Shown here: one piece after another, positions 1 through 11,805 of the stretch | Layout of the letters: every line of letters starts with the position of its first letter | How positions within the stretch are numbered: the first letter of the stretch is position 1 | Assembly (NCBI GenBank): GCA_037157565.1 | Contig: JAZHRO010000063.1 | Coordinates: 86,084,001 to 86,148,000 of the forward strand | Origin: Thalassia testudinum | Lineage: Eukaryota; Streptophyta; Magnoliopsida; Alismatales; Hydrocharitaceae | Direction: 5' to 3' | Length of the DNA stretch: 64,000 nucleotides | The notes under the pieces: model-generated | What the model saw: the letters and a program-made list of their open reading frames with translations, nothing else | Told to the model about the DNA's origin: nothing | Database searches by the model: none | Position numbers and translations under genes: made by a program

Positions 1-899
1 TATTTTCCATATTTTTTTCAAATTTTTGAAGATCATTTGATACTGTTTCAAAGTAAAAAACCGACCAAGGGTCAAAATTCTAAATCTGACCCCCTGATAT
101 TCAAAATTCCCTAAAAATTCGATTGAAATAGTAAAAATGCCAAAAAAATATTCTCTGAAAAACTAACTGAAAAAAAAATCTATTCGCAAAATTTCATTTT
201 AATTGAATTCCAATTATTATCAGAGAATCAACATTTCTTTTGTGGTCTGCTAAAATAGAGAAAACCCTAGAAGTGCATGCAACTTAGGTTAAATTCTTAG
301 GGTTACAACTAGAGACCACACATTGGGCTAACTTAGACTTAATCAAGTCTAGTTAGCCGGTGAGCTTGGTCACCTTTTGAGCCACTCACCACAAACCCCA
401 CTGAAGAAAATGGGTTAAAATTAATTTTAAAATACGAAATCAACCCAAGTTCGTTGTCGTACTACTGGGTGAGTTTAATCTTTCTTGCCAAACTTGGTGA
501 CTAAGTCTGTGGGGTAGTGTCAAACGACCGCGGCTCAGGGGTCAATGGAACCGGAGGCGTAAGCCAAAGGAAGAACCTTCCCCTTAGTCCCCTCGTAACC
601 AGACTGGCTGGGTTAGCTTGAGAGGCGGGATTCACTTTCAGTCCGTTGTACGACGAACTTATCTTCAGGAATTTAAATCCCTAACGAAAATCCGGTCACC
701 TGATCTATAAGGACCATTTGATTGGCAGGGCCTTAGCCTTGTCCTATGTGGCTACACCAACCCAAGGGTTGGCCGGTGTATGCACGGAAGGAGGTCACTT
801 CGACCTCACTTGGTTGGACCTTGGGAGCCACTCCCAAGGAGGCGAGTCACCTCGCCCGGACCATCTTCTTCCCCCATTTCTTCTACTCCAAGAGCCACC
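1..899 (+). other. 5' untranslated leader of element A
   Basis: No credible coding sequence lies here; the short ORFs overlapping 718-951 have no family resemblance. The leader contains a block at about 512-630 that is clearly similar to the leaders of elements D (61,800-61,925) and E (20,085-20,205, reverse complement), with the shared core TCAAACGA. The gag start at 900 is preceded by GCCACC, a good plant start context. The primer-binding site and 5' LTR are not in the window. Confidence 0.7.
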
Positions 900-2471
900 A
901 TGGCAAATCCTGGACCTGGACCTAGACCGGGCCAGGACATTGAGAATCTAGACCTGATGGCTCGTTTGGAAGCCCAGGTCGCCGAATCTGAGGAGCGGCA
1001 TCAGCAGAGCATGGATCATATTCTGACGACACTTGACAGGATTCAGCACCCGCCACGAGGAGAACAACTGCGGGATTTCTACGACCCAACCGCACCTATC
1101 GTCGCACCGCTAGTCAAAATTCCCTCAGGCGGAGACGTGTTTGAGCTCAAGCCCGATGTAATTGGGTTGATCAGCACTCATTTCTATGGGAACTCAAGCA
1201 AAGATCCGTTCCAGCACCTTGAGGACCTGATTCGACTCGCTGAAACGATCCGACCCAGGAATATTGATCTCGGGATTGTTTTGATGAAGCTTTTCCCGTT
1301 CTCTCTGAGGGACAAAGCTTCATACTGGTTCAAGACTATTGGGAAGCCAATTGGAACCTGGCAGGAATTACGACGTGAATTCCTGCAAAAGTTCTTCCCA
1401 ATCGGTCGAACAAACGCAATGCGACGTGCAATCACGACTTTCTCCCAGGGAACTGGGGATAAATTACATGAAGCATGGGATAGATTTCACGACCTTCTCC
1501 GGAAATGCCCGCATCATGGTATACCCAGATGGCACTTATCTCAGATTTTTTTACCATGGGTTAGATGACACACATCGGTATCTAGCCGATGCATCTAGCT
1601 GCGGGAATTTTCTCGCAAAAGATGAGAACAGCACATTTAAGTTGTTCGAATCATTAGAGGAGAACTCGATGAATGCCGCATCTATGAACCAGTTCCAGCG
1701 GTCTGGTCAGCAGCGGGTTGGTGTCCACGAGGCTCACCCCGATTCTATTCGAGCCGACATGGATATCATCGTCAAGCAACTGAATAGAATAAACCTAATT
1801 GAGAAGAAGATTGACCAGATCAGTCAAGGTCAATCCGACTCGAGCTCTGCCGCCGCAAGATCCTTCTATGCACCCCGAGCTCCACATGCTCGAGTTAATC
1901 TACTCACTCGGGATGCATCTTCTCCATATTTACGAGATCCCACATATCAGGATCCTGTGAATAATCCAGATCTGGCACCCTACGACCAGGGTTACGCACC
2001 ACTCGCAGATTATAATGCATATCCCTGACGGATATACATCTCAGACATCTTCGGCCTACGAGGATGTCAGCACTATCAAAGGATACGGGCGTAATAATCC
2101 ATACTCGGAGACGTATAACCCTGGTTGACGCCAGTATCCGAGCTTCTCCTGGTCTGGTAATTCACAGAGACCACATCAAGATCCACACTACCAGACTAGG
2201 CAATACGGGAATGTGCAAAACACGTATCCTAGGCAGCGGCCATTCCCATCTCAACAGCAGCAACCCCGCTCATTATACCAGCCACTGCACCAAGCTGCCA
2301 ACCACCCCCAAAGCGGGCTGACCCTTTGAAGGCACTGAAAGAGGAGCTGCAAGAATCGATGAGGAAGTCTACATAAGATAGCTTGCAGATAATGAAGGCG
2401 ATGGCTGATTAGATTCAGACCATACAGAACACGCAGAACCAGCTGTTGTAGGAGCATAGGACTTAGGGAGC
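900..2471 (+). pseudogene. gag: gag of element A (frameshifted)
   Basis: Encodes the retrotransposon capsid/nucleocapsid precursor that forms virus-like particles in the cytoplasm. The ATG at 900 in GCCACCATGG is preferred over upstream in-frame ATGs at 780 because of its context. The Retrotrans_gag domain lies at about residues 60-230, with DFYDP near its start, DPFQHL, and DKASYWFKT followed by EFLQKFFP. Around 1,542-1,552 a run of seven T bases holds one extra base and shifts the frame; the continuation FYHGLDDTHRYL is read in the next frame up to 2,028. Stops follow, at 2,026 and in the Tyr/Pro/Gln-rich tail. I see no CCHC zinc knuckle. The frame resumes at 2,473. Confidence 0.88.
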
Positions 2472-2472
2472 C

Positions 2473-3495
2473 TTGCCCTCCCAACCTGTCCCAAATCCTC
2501 GATATGTGCAGAACCAGGGTGCCCCGCCTAGGTTTCAGGCACCGCAAGGACAGGCACACACCATACTACAGGTGCCTCCTGCACCACCCGATTACACGCA
2601 AGGCCAGCCGCCTTTGCAGAATCCCGCGTATTCTGCCCCATCCGCTCCCCCACCATCTCATGGACAGCAAGCCGACACACACGCTATCTCATTGCGGAGT
2701 AGAAGGAAGACATTCGACCCACCACCTAGGCAGGCAGGTTCTGATTTTTTCCACCCTTCGCCGCAGGCAGATTCGACTCCATCATCTCAGGAGCCACCTG
2801 CGGTAAATAAGGGTAAGAGGCCATTTAACCCTGAGATTCCCGTCCCGTTTCCTGAGGCTCTGACACGAAATGTAATCGAGGACCTAAAATCGATGTTTAA
2901 GGAAGTACATATTCAGGTCCCCCTCCTCAAGGCTATCAATCACATTCCAGCTATCGCTAGGTTCTTCAAGGACTATTGTACCCCGAAGCGACAGCCGAGA
3001 ATTGGATGACAAGTGGTACTATCGAAAGAAGCTAGCACCGTGATTCTAGCTGACCTACCACCAAAGAAGAAAGACCCTGGCACCCCACTCATATCTTGCT
3101 TGTTGCAGGATTCTCCATTTGATCGGGCCCTTCTAGATTTGGGTTCGTCCATTAACTTAACTCCCACCGCCGTATTTTATCAATTTTGATTTGGGGAGTT
3201 GAAACCCACCTCGATTACGATTCAGCTGGCTGACAGATCAGTCAAAACACCGAGGGGGGTGGTTGAAAGCGTGATCGTGAAAGTCCGCAGGTTCTGCTTT
3301 CCCGCAGATTTTTTCATTCTCGATATGGAAGTTCCTCCTAATCTCCGCAATGCACCAATTATTTTGGGTCGCCCATTTCTGGGGACAGGCCAAGCGAACA
3401 TCGATTGTGCATCCAGGTGTATGGAGATTGCCCTAGGCAATGAGCGACTTCGACTAGACATATTCAGGGCAGCAAAGAACTTCGACTGTGATTGA
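2473..3495 (+). pseudogene. pol: gag tail and aspartic protease of element A
   Basis: A proline-rich linker (2,473-2,800) leads into a segment beginning about 2,870 with VIEDLKSMFKEVHIQVPLL, then a retropepsin-like domain. The catalytic loop reads ALLDLGSSINL at about 3,128-3,160 and the second conserved strand IILGRPFLGTGQANID at 3,358-3,403. DLG in place of the usual DTG/DSG is, to my knowledge, normal in Athila-type elements. The protease would cleave the Gag-Pol precursor. It is broken by a TGA at about 3,007 and another stop near 3,187, and ends at 3,495. Elements B and C carry the same domain. Confidence 0.85.
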
Positions 3496-3889
3496 ATAGA
3501 GGAGGATGGTGAAGACGAAGATTCGACTTACTGTGGTAACATTGGGCTCCTTTGTGACGACCCAATGTCTCATTCGTCTACACTATCAGGGTTCTTGGAC
3601 CTCGATCCACACGGGATTGAAACCACTGCATTACACATATCTCCCTGAGGATCTGACTGTTTGGGGTGTGCTTCTAACCACAGCACCCCTGAATCCAGCT
3701 ATCTTGATCCATATATTACTGAATTGCCCCTGTTATTACAGGAAGACGTGACTATAGCTAACGGGTTTCCCGTTAACGCAGTCACAATCGATTTCACAGG
3801 GAGCAACTCAACGAGAATTCAGTGTACATGGATCAGCGGATTCCCACCCTCGATTATTCTCCTTCCACTCTCAGTTCTGATTCTGACCC

Positions 3890-5420
3890 ACCCGTAATTG
3901 AATTGAAGCCCTTACCTGACTCACTCAAGTACGTGTTCTTGGGCGAAAGTGAGACATATCTAGTCATTATCAATGCCCACTTAACCCAAGAATAGAAGCA
4001 TCAATTAATTTCTACACTTCAAGACCATAGGGCTGCTATCAGGTGGAGTGTTGCTGATCTCCACAGTATTCGCCCCTCGTATTGCACTCATCACATTTAC
4101 ATGGATGAGGGGGTGAAACCTTCGAGACAACCTCAAAGACGGCTAAACCCGAATATGCTAGAGGTTGTTAAGAAGGAGATCATCAAATGGCTGGGTGCAG
4201 GCATTGTATATCCAATCTCAGACAGCCAGTGGGTGAGTCCGATTCAGATAGTGCCCAAGAAAGCAGGACTCACCGTCATAAAAAATGATAAGAGCGAATC
4301 CATCCTGACCCGCAGTGCGACATCTTGGCGGGTCTGCATTGACTACAGGAAACTGAACACGAATACCTAGAAGGATCACTTTCCTTTGTCGTTCATCGAT
4401 CAGATCTTGGAACGGTTAGCCAGACACAGTTTCTTCTGCTTTCTGGATGGATACTCTGGGTATAATCAGGTAGCAATTAGCCCAGAAGATCAGGACAAGA
4501 CCACATTCACATGCCCTATTGGAACATTCGCCTTCAGGTGGATGCCCTTTGGCCTCTGCAACACGCCAGCGACATTTCAGCATTGTATGATGGCTATCTT
4601 CTCTGACATGATTGGGGATTATGTGGAGGTATTCATGGATGATTTCTCTATTTTCGGAGATGATTTCGCATCTTGTCTTGATAACCTCACCAAGATCCTG
4701 AAACGATGTATTGAGGTAAACCTAGTACTATCTTGGGAGAAAAGCCATTTCATGGTGAGGGATGGCATAGTACTAGGGCACAAGATCTCTAAAAATGGAC
4801 TTGAGGTCGACCGGGCTAAATCCGAGATTATCTCCCACTTACCGCCACCTAGCTCGGTCAAGCAGATTAGATCATTCTTGGGCCACATCGGCTTCTATCG
4901 GAGATTTATACGTGATTTCTCAAAAATTGCGTGGCCTTTGATGAATCTCCTGGTTACCGATGTCCCATTTGAATTTGATACCTCGTGTCTCAGCACCTTC
5001 GAGACTTTATGAAGCGTTGTTTCCGACTCCCCGATTTTCCAACCACCCGACTGGTCGCTTGATTTCGAAATGATGTGCGACGCTTCTGATTTTTCCGTCG
5101 GTGCTGTTTTAGGCCAGCGTCAGGAGAAACAACCCTTCGTCATATACTATGCTAGCAAGACGCTGAATGAGGCTCAGCGTAATTACACTGTCACCGAAAA
5201 AGAACTGCTAGTAGTAGTATTCAGGTTGGAGAAATTCAGATCATATTTATTCGGGTCCAAGGTCATCATTTTCACTGACCACTCCGCCCTCTGGCATTTG
5301 TTGGCAAAGAAGGATGCCAAACCACGACTCATTAGGTGGATCCTTCTATTGCAGGAATTTGATATCGAGATCCGCAACAAAGCCGAAAAATAAAATGTTG
5401 TGGCAGATCACCTTTCCTGA
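3890..5420 (+). pseudogene. pol: Reverse transcriptase and RNase H of element A
   Basis: Copies element RNA into DNA within the particle. Visible in order: IVPKKAGLTV (4,248-4,277), RVCIDYRKLN (4,330-4,359), CFLDGYSGYNQ (4,438-4,470), RWMPFGLCNTPATFQ (4,537-4,581), the catalytic VFMDDF (4,630-4,647), LSWEKSHFMV, SFLGHIGFYRRFI (4,873-4,911), then RNase H with MCDASD (5,073-5,090), YTVTEKELL and DHSALWHLL (5,278-5,304), ending at NKAEK. Stops interrupt it at 4,368 (TAG), 5,010 (TGA) and 5,392 (TAA). The two halves are otherwise collinear. The family is certain and the copy is non-functional. Confidence 0.93.
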
Positions 5421-5679
5421 TTGGACCCAGACCACATTCCTTATTCCCTGCCTATCCATGAACAATTTCCGGATGAATCACTTTTGGCAATTCATTCTGT
5501 GGAGTTCCCCTAGAATGCGGATTTTGCGAACTACCTTGCCGCAAGCAAAATTCCTGCGAACCTATCCAAGGACCAGAAACTCAAATTCATTGCAGAAGCC
5601 AAATACTACCTCTGGGATGACCCACTGCTCTTCCGCATTGGAGCGGACCAGATTATCTGCAGATGCATCCCAGACTCTG

Positions 5680-6797
5680 AGATCCCCAGTGTGTTATCTT
5701 TCTGCCACAATGATGCATGTGGTGGCCATTTCTTAGGATGGAAAACCGCTGCAAAAATTTTGCAGTCGGGATTTTTCTGGCCAACCATCTTTAGAGATAC
5801 ACACGATTACGCCCAACACTGCAAATGATGTAAGTCGGTCGGTTCTATGACTAGGAGAGACATGATGCCACTCCAACCCATCATGGTAGTAGAAGTGTTC
5901 GACATCTGGGGCATTGATTTTATGGGCCCTTTTCCAAACTCGCATGGCTTCGAGTACATATTGCTAGCCATTGATTATGTCTCGAAGTAGGTCGAGGCCA
6001 TCCCGGTAAGACGAGCTAACCACAGGACCGTCATTTCTTTCATACGGCAAAATATTTTCGCGAGATTCGGAATACCCCGCGCTTTGATTAGTGACGGGGG
6101 AAGCCACTTCATCCACGTCCATTTCAGGTCATTATTAAAGAAATACGGGGTACATCACCGCATAGCCACTCCGTATCACCCGCAGACCAATGGGCAGGCT
6201 GAAGTGTCTAACCGTCAAATCAAGTTGATTCTCCAGAAGACGGTTAGACCAGACAGGAATGACTGGTCCGACAAATTAATCGATGCACTCTAGGCATATC
6301 GGACCGCACACAAGGCCCCACTCGGAATGTCACCATATCGCATGGTATATGGCAAGGCCTGTCACCTTCTTGTAGAGCTGGAACACCGCGCCTTTTGGGC
6401 AGTGCGAAAATGCAACCTCGACCTCAATGCAGGAGGTCAAGAACGGAAACTCCAGCTCAGCGAATTAGAAGAAATCCGGCGGGAGGCCTATGAGAATGCA
6501 TTAATATACAAGGACAAGACCAAGGCCTTTCATGACCACCACATCCGGAGGAAAGTATTCACGCCCAACCAGCGAGTCTGGTTGTTCGATTCACGGCTGA
6601 AACTGTTCGCAGGGAAGCTTAAGTCCAAATGGACTGGCCCGTATGTTGTGATACAGCCATATTCTAACAGGGCAGTCCAGGTCAAGAACTTAAAATCTGG
6701 GCATATATTCACGGTAAATGGCCAGCGCCTCAAGCCATTTTTGGCCCAGGAACCTCCTCCGCCTGACGAGATTGTTCATCTTAGTGAGGACATGTGA
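5680..6797 (+). pseudogene. pol: Integrase of element A
   Basis: Would insert the cDNA into the genome. The HHCC zinc region is recognisable from about 5,700 (CHNDACGGHF, then HCK and a stop where a second Cys pair stands). The catalytic core shows D in WGIDFMGPFP (about 5,910-5,940), D in LISDGGSHF (about 6,084-6,110) and E in TNGQAEVSNRQIK (about 6,188-6,226). The C-terminal domain contains [12 protein letters not shown] and VNGQRLKPF, and ends at 6,797. TAG codons at about 5,988 and 6,291 stand where tryptophan is expected (SK-W-VEA and DAL-W-AYRT). No chromodomain follows. Confidence 0.92.
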
Positions 6798-7056
6798 TTG
6801 AATGCTCACCCAACTGGAGGCGTTAAACTCAACACATATAAATACCATTCACTCCACAGTCCACCATCATCTATACATAACCATTTTTATATATAGCATA
6901 TTTTTACTTTAGCATATGTCCCCTTTGTATATTGCATGTTAACAAGTTGACCGGAGCTGAATATAATTTCAGGAGAAATTACAGGTGACTTCTACCCACT
7001 CATCCTTTGTCAGATTTATTTTCTTTTATATTCATGCATGAGGACATGCAAGAACT

Positions 7057-7072
7057 TAGGCATGGGGGGGTA
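7057..7072 (+). other. Upstream polypurine-tract-like site, element A
   Basis: The sequence TTAGGCATGGGGGGG follows pol by about 260 bases, the distance at which an element without extra 3' sequence would have its plus-strand primer. Matching sites follow the coding region in C (57,346), D (63,911) and E (about 18,125-18,145, reverse complement). Confidence 0.55.
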
Positions 7073-7569
7073 GATACAGAAAAACTGAAAAAAATTTTAT
7101 GCCAACATTTAGGAAAACTTCGGAGCAGCACGAAATATGTACTTTAGGACCCTAAATAAAAGAACAACCGACTCCACCTCCAATGCTCACATTGGAGCTA
7201 GAAATCATTCGCAACAGCCACTTCTGACTCACCCGCTCACCTTTTGTTCTAAATTTAGGTTCAAGCTAACTGTAACCCGATACGGGAAATTCACGAAGTA
7301 CAAATTATGCGAGGTTACATGTCTATAGCATATATACATATTGCATTCATGAATAAGATTATTTTATTAAGAGAATGCATTAAGGATTTTATCCTTTAGT
7401 TGATTCCTGTAATCTGGAATCCAGTACAACTTTTCACACACACGTAGAATTTGCAATGGATTCACGATGAAGGCTGATATACGTCATCAGTCTGTCGAGA
7501 AGAAGCAGTGCTTCTTTTCCTGAACCCCTGGACAGTGTTTTGGGAGTCAGGCAGATTTTTCTCTAAAAA

Positions 7570-8492
7570 TCACCAAATAGTGTGAAAGAGTAGAGTATAT
7601 TGGTGCTCTAAGATTAGTGCGAGGAATCTGGAATCCTAGATAATTAGGTGATGATACTTTGAGTTTAGACATAGTTTTCGCTCTCGGTTCCCGCGTATAC
7701 ATTTTTTGTGTGAAATTGTGAGAGCCACCAAATAAGGCAAATAAGCGGAGAGCGAGTTTTCATAAAACTAGGGCTAAGGTAGATGGTTACAACCATTCTT
7801 TACGAAATCCTCGGCTGAAGGAGGGTATTGATGTCAAGGTCAGAAATACACCGTCCTATCCGTCTCTCTCGGTGTCGTGAGTAGGTACTCCACCAAATAA
7901 GCCACCCAATGTCTCTTGAGTACCACCAATCCTTAATAATGCCTCCTCAATAAAGTTCATGGATGTATGCCAGTTGTGTTATGCTGAAAAAAAAAATAAA
8001 AAATAAAAAAAAGAGAAAAAGAAAAAGAAAAAGAATGATGAAAAGAAAGAAAAATTGAAAAAAAAATAGAAAAAGAAGAAAAAGCAAAGAAACGAATGAA
8101 TATTTAGTGTTTATTTCATCGAGGCAATACCACCAAATAAAATTGAGATCCACCAAATATGGCCCTAACCTATTTTTCTTGTGTTTCTGATCACCTAAAT
8201 ACTGGCTGAGGAATTTCGACTTAGTGTTAGGGTTATGAGAACTCAATTAAAGTGTTAATGCCTAGTGAGACCACCAAATACAGGTCATATATGTGAATCT
8301 GGTAAAGTTGTGAGCTCTAAGAAAGAAAAGAAAAAGAAAGAAAAAAAAGAGTAAGAGAATGAATACAAAGGAATCAAAAGGGAGCATAGTTTTTCTTGTC
8401 TTTCTCTGAGTTGAGTTACTTAGTAATCCAGGAATCTAGATTCTGTAGTACTAGTCTCTATGTAGCATCAAGTGAGAGTGAGCCACCAAATA
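7570..8492 (+). repeat. Dispersed decamer CCACCAAATA, six exact copies
   Basis: Exact copies start at 7,725, 7,890, 8,130, 8,150, 8,271 and 8,483; a one-mismatch copy (TCACCAAATA) starts at 7,570. All are in the same orientation in the non-coding tail of element A, with spacings of 20 to 240 bases. Confidence 0.85.
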
Positions 8493-8824
8493 TATAATCT
8501 TAGCCCTTAAAGATTCTCTACCTAAGCCTAAAGCCGGGGTGGAATTCATAGAATATCTTGAATACCCCGAGGGAAAAAGTCCGCCTATCCCTCTAGAATT
8601 TTTACTAGGGGTCAAGTACAGGCTTTAGAGGTGTATTAGTTTTCGCTCGAATCCGTTGCAAAAGCTACATAGCTGCACTTTCATGATTGTCTGGATTTCT
8701 AGAGCATAGGATGAAAACAAAAAGGAGAAAAATCTCTATGCATACACATGATAAAATAATCAGTCCCTTAGGGACCCTTGCTGTAAATAATTTAGTCTTT
8801 CATTTGCTAGGGACTAGCAACATT

Positions 8825-8838
8825 TAGGCATGGGGGTA
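8825..8838 (+). other. 3' polypurine tract of element A
   Basis: TAGGCATGGGGGTA lies directly against the 3' LTR start. In this clade the GGCATGGGGG purine run primes plus-strand synthesis. Confidence 0.75.
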
Positions 8839-10995
8839 TGATTGCGCAGCAATCATAGGTCTTAATTGACCTAGATTAAGCTAGAACTTAGCATAAGTTA
8901 GGGTTATTCACGCATACATACGCATTATCTGCATCTTTACTGCCCTTCTTTAGCTATGCATGAAATAATGTTATAATGTGCTGATTAAGTGCATTATGTT
9001 GATTGCAAGCAATAAGCAGATCTGGAGCTGGATCTGGAGCAGGATCTGAAGCTGGATCTGAAGTAATGGGAGTTGTAGCAGAACTGAAGCAGAAGGATTA
9101 CTTTAGATATAGGAACAATAATGTAAGGGAGTTAAAGGTTTGTTATTCTATTAAGTAGGAATAAAGTAGTAAAATGTGAAGAGCTTAGGTCCATTCTAGC
9201 CCTAGGATAGCCTAGATACTTCCCCAAGCCTTAGCCACCCTTAGATTAGGTCACAACACCCTAGGAAGCCTTAAAACCCTACTTTCAGCCCTTATCTAGA
9301 CGTCCAGGACACTTAGCCATCTCCTGCACACCTCAAACCAACTTCTACAGTGTTATTGGGCGTCCAGACACTTTGTCAGATGTCCAATTTCTACAGAGTA
9401 TCCAAAACAGAACCCTGATTTCCCCCTGACTTAAATTGGACATCCAGAACTGAAGTCTGGACTTTTGATTTTTGAGTATAAGTCATCTGATCCTATTATT
9501 AGACGTCTGACGCTGGTCTCTAGTCCCTGTTTTGAGATTCAAGTCTTGATCTTAGATCTCTAGCTCCCTAGACCTAATCCCAACCCCATAGGAACCTAAA
9601 TTAAGGTGTCCTAACCCTAGTACATCACCTCTAGACCTACCTAAGGACCTAATTAGGTCCTCACCAAACCCAATTGACTTAGATCAAGTCAATTACCTTC
9701 ACCTAAGTCAATTGGACTCATTGAGTCCAATTGAGCTTAGATCTCAACCTACACAAGTTTAATTGGACTTGGTGAGAGTCCAATTGACCTAAACCCAACC
9801 CAATTGAGTTATTCTATTCTCAATTAGGTTCACACTCATTCAATTAAACTTAGGTTAAGTTTAATTGCATTTTCCCCTTAGCAATTAGGGTTTGTAACCC
9901 TAATTCAAGACCTAAACCTACCCAAACCCCTTAGGACCTAACCTAAGCCACCTAGCCACATAAAGCACGACCACACACACACACACACACACACCCATTC
10001 ATGCACACACTTTTCTAGAATTCTCTAGAGAGCTCTTGAGATGGCGCCACCTCTTGGTTGCCAAATTTAGCAACCAAGAGGAATTCAAATTGAGATCCAC
10101 AATTCTTGGATCTCAAAGACTATCTCCACCCACATGTGGTCGGCCACTCTTGGACTTTCTCTAGAGAGTTCTACACCTCTCTAGAGAGAAGCCATTGGGT
10201 CCATAAAAAGACCCCTTGGGCAGCCAAGCACCCCCATTCACTTCCTTGGCATTCATTCCACTTAGGCTAGCCACTTCCATCTCCACTCCACCTCCACGAG
10301 TAGAGCACCACCATGGAGGCCACCATCTCCACGCCAGGAAGCTGGATCAGCTCCCCAACCTCTCTCCAAGGGTCGGCCTAAGCTCCATTGGCCACCCCTC
10401 CTTCTTTCAGCCACTCAAAGGCCATCGGAGACCACCTCTGAATGCCCTTCCTTCTGCTAGATTAGTAGCTTAGCTCTTCATATATTTACTACTTAGTAAT
10501 GTAGTCTTACTTCTCCCCCAATGATGCATGCGAAATCCCCCCATCGATTCTTGTATGCAATCATTTTCTGGTAGCTAGGTTTAATTTTTAAGCATTTATG
10601 TATAAGCTTTCCTCTAGATTTTCTTGTGAAACAACTCTCCTGCTGAATGAATGAAAAATGCTTTTATATATATATTTGTCTCTATATGTTTGAAATCACC
10701 ATGAGCTTAATAATTGTCATTCCTTTTATGTGATTCAAGTTGCCTGTTTCCAATTCCTAATATTCTTGCAACTAAGCATGTCATACCTAAATACGTAATA
10801 ATCATGAACCGACATTCGATTCTAAACAAAGTAGAGTAAGATCGATTTCAAAAGTAAAAGCAACGCCTCCCAGAGACGAACGACCGGGACTCAAGTCTCA
10901 TTATTTTTACAAAACAATATCTTTGTTGGATCGTACTTCGCGACTATACTACGATGCATTCCTTTTCTATCAAAAAACGCGATCTACGATTCCCA
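8839..10995 (+). mobile_element. 3' LTR of element A (2,157 bp)
   Basis: It begins with TGATTGC immediately after the polypurine tract, and the first 17 bases form the small palindrome TGATTGCGCAGCAATCA. It ends with TCCCA, just before the homology of element B resumes, so TG...CA termini are kept. A TATA-like CCATAAAAAG is at 10,201. A (CA)n run lies near 9,968-9,993. AGACGTCTG-type palindromes occur at about 9,300-9,520. The ORF at 10,216-10,473 lies in the predicted R/U5 part and I do not treat it as a gene. Confidence 0.8.
9968..9993. repeat. (CA)n microsatellite
   Basis: About 12 tandem CA/AC units inside the 3' LTR of element A. Confidence 0.9.
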
Positions 10996-11000
10996 AAAGG
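10996..11000. repeat. Probable target duplication of A in B (right copy)
   Basis: AAAGG directly follows the LTR end and belongs to element B by comparison with element C (about 54,130-54,145). The left copy is outside the window. Confidence 0.45.
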
Positions 11001-11805
11001 GAGCTATGGGTGTGTCTAGGTTAAGTTCAGACTCCTCTAATTATGGGTTTTGATCCTCTTATGGTTGATCAGAAGTAGTCAAGTTTTCCTCGATACACCG
11101 ATCGTCAACCATAACCTCGATATCACATATTTGTTCTATAACCCCACAATTAATCCCTTGTTGGGCCTTAAAGATGTCGATCTTTAGTGTCTGGTTCCCA
11201 AATTTTAGTTCAATTTGGCCCTCCTTACAATTAATGTTGGCCCTAGCAGTGGCTAGAAAGGGTCTCCCTAGTATGATTGGTGTGTTTCTCGGATTTTCTG
11301 GAACATCCATATCCTAGACTACGAAATCCACCACGAAATAGAAATCCCGAACCCTAACAATGACATCCTCAAGAACTCCTTTAGGTAACTTAATAGATCG
11401 ATCTACCAACTGTAATGTCACCTCTATTGGTTTTAGCTCAGATTCCTCAAGATGGTCAAGTAGGGATGTAGGTATTAGGTTTATGGAGGGTCCTAGATCC
11501 AATAATGCTCTATCAAATTGGATATCACCAATTGTACATGAAATCAGGGGAGTACCTGGGTCTTTTGCCTTAGGTGGGAGCCTACTCAAAATGATGGAGC
11601 TAGCTTGCTCCGACAATATGATTAGGCTCCCACTTTTGGTTCGCGGCTTACGCTTAGGTGTACACACGTCTTTCAGAAATCGTGCATAAGCCAGTATGTG
11701 GCGAATTGCATCTATCAAGGGGATGTTTATATGGACCTGTTCAAAGAACTTGACCAGGTCCTCTTCAGGTGCCACGGGTTTGGTTGTCCTCTTTCCCTTA
11801 GTCAA
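11001..11805 (-). pseudogene. pol: Protease region of element B
   Basis: On the minus strand from 11,805: a short N-terminal block (VNIPLIDAIRHI-like), then SEQASSIILSRLPPKAKDPG, ALLDLGPSINL (catalytic DLG), LKPIEVTLQLVDRSIKLP, and after an in-frame break at about 11,311, NTPIILGRPFLATARANIN and the C-terminal acidic part ending at 11,059. It is nearly collinear with the protease of element C (53,330-54,101). A stop near 11,312 splits it. Confidence 0.85.

Larger units (their letters stand above)
6798..8824 (+). other. Long 3' non-coding tail of element A
   Basis: About 2 kb lie between the integrase stop and the 3' polypurine tract. I find no ORF resembling the env-like gene of some Athila elements. 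The tail holds a first purine tract (7,057-7,072), a GAAA/AAAAG-rich low-complexity stretch (7,985-8,095, again 8,318-8,352) and six exact copies of CCACCAAATA between 7,725 and 8,492. Confidence 0.75.
1..10995 (+). mobile_element. Element A: Athila-type Ty3/gypsy LTR retrotransposon, 5' LTR outside window
   Basis: The order leader, gag, protease, reverse transcriptase, RNase H, integrase, long 3' non-coding tail, polypurine tract and 3' LTR is read along the plus strand. The enzyme order PR-RT-RH-IN is that of Ty3/gypsy. The RT block contains LDGYSGYNQ, MPFGLCNTPATFQ and FMDD, and the protease carries DLGSS, both as I know them from the Athila/Tat clade, and no chromodomain follows integrase. 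The element must begin left of base 1, because no primer-binding site precedes gag here. Frameshifts and stops make it inactive. Its 3' LTR ends exactly where the homology of element B begins, so A probably inserted into B. Confidence 0.9.

Noticed and set aside
6798..8824. An env-like gene after pol in A (as in some Athila elements)
   Set aside because: No ORF of length, no signal peptide or transmembrane pattern on either strand.
10216..10473. An 85-residue ORF (MGSQAPPFTSLAF...) as a small gene
   Set aside because: Lies just after the TATA-like box inside the 3' LTR of A, has low complexity and no family resemblance.
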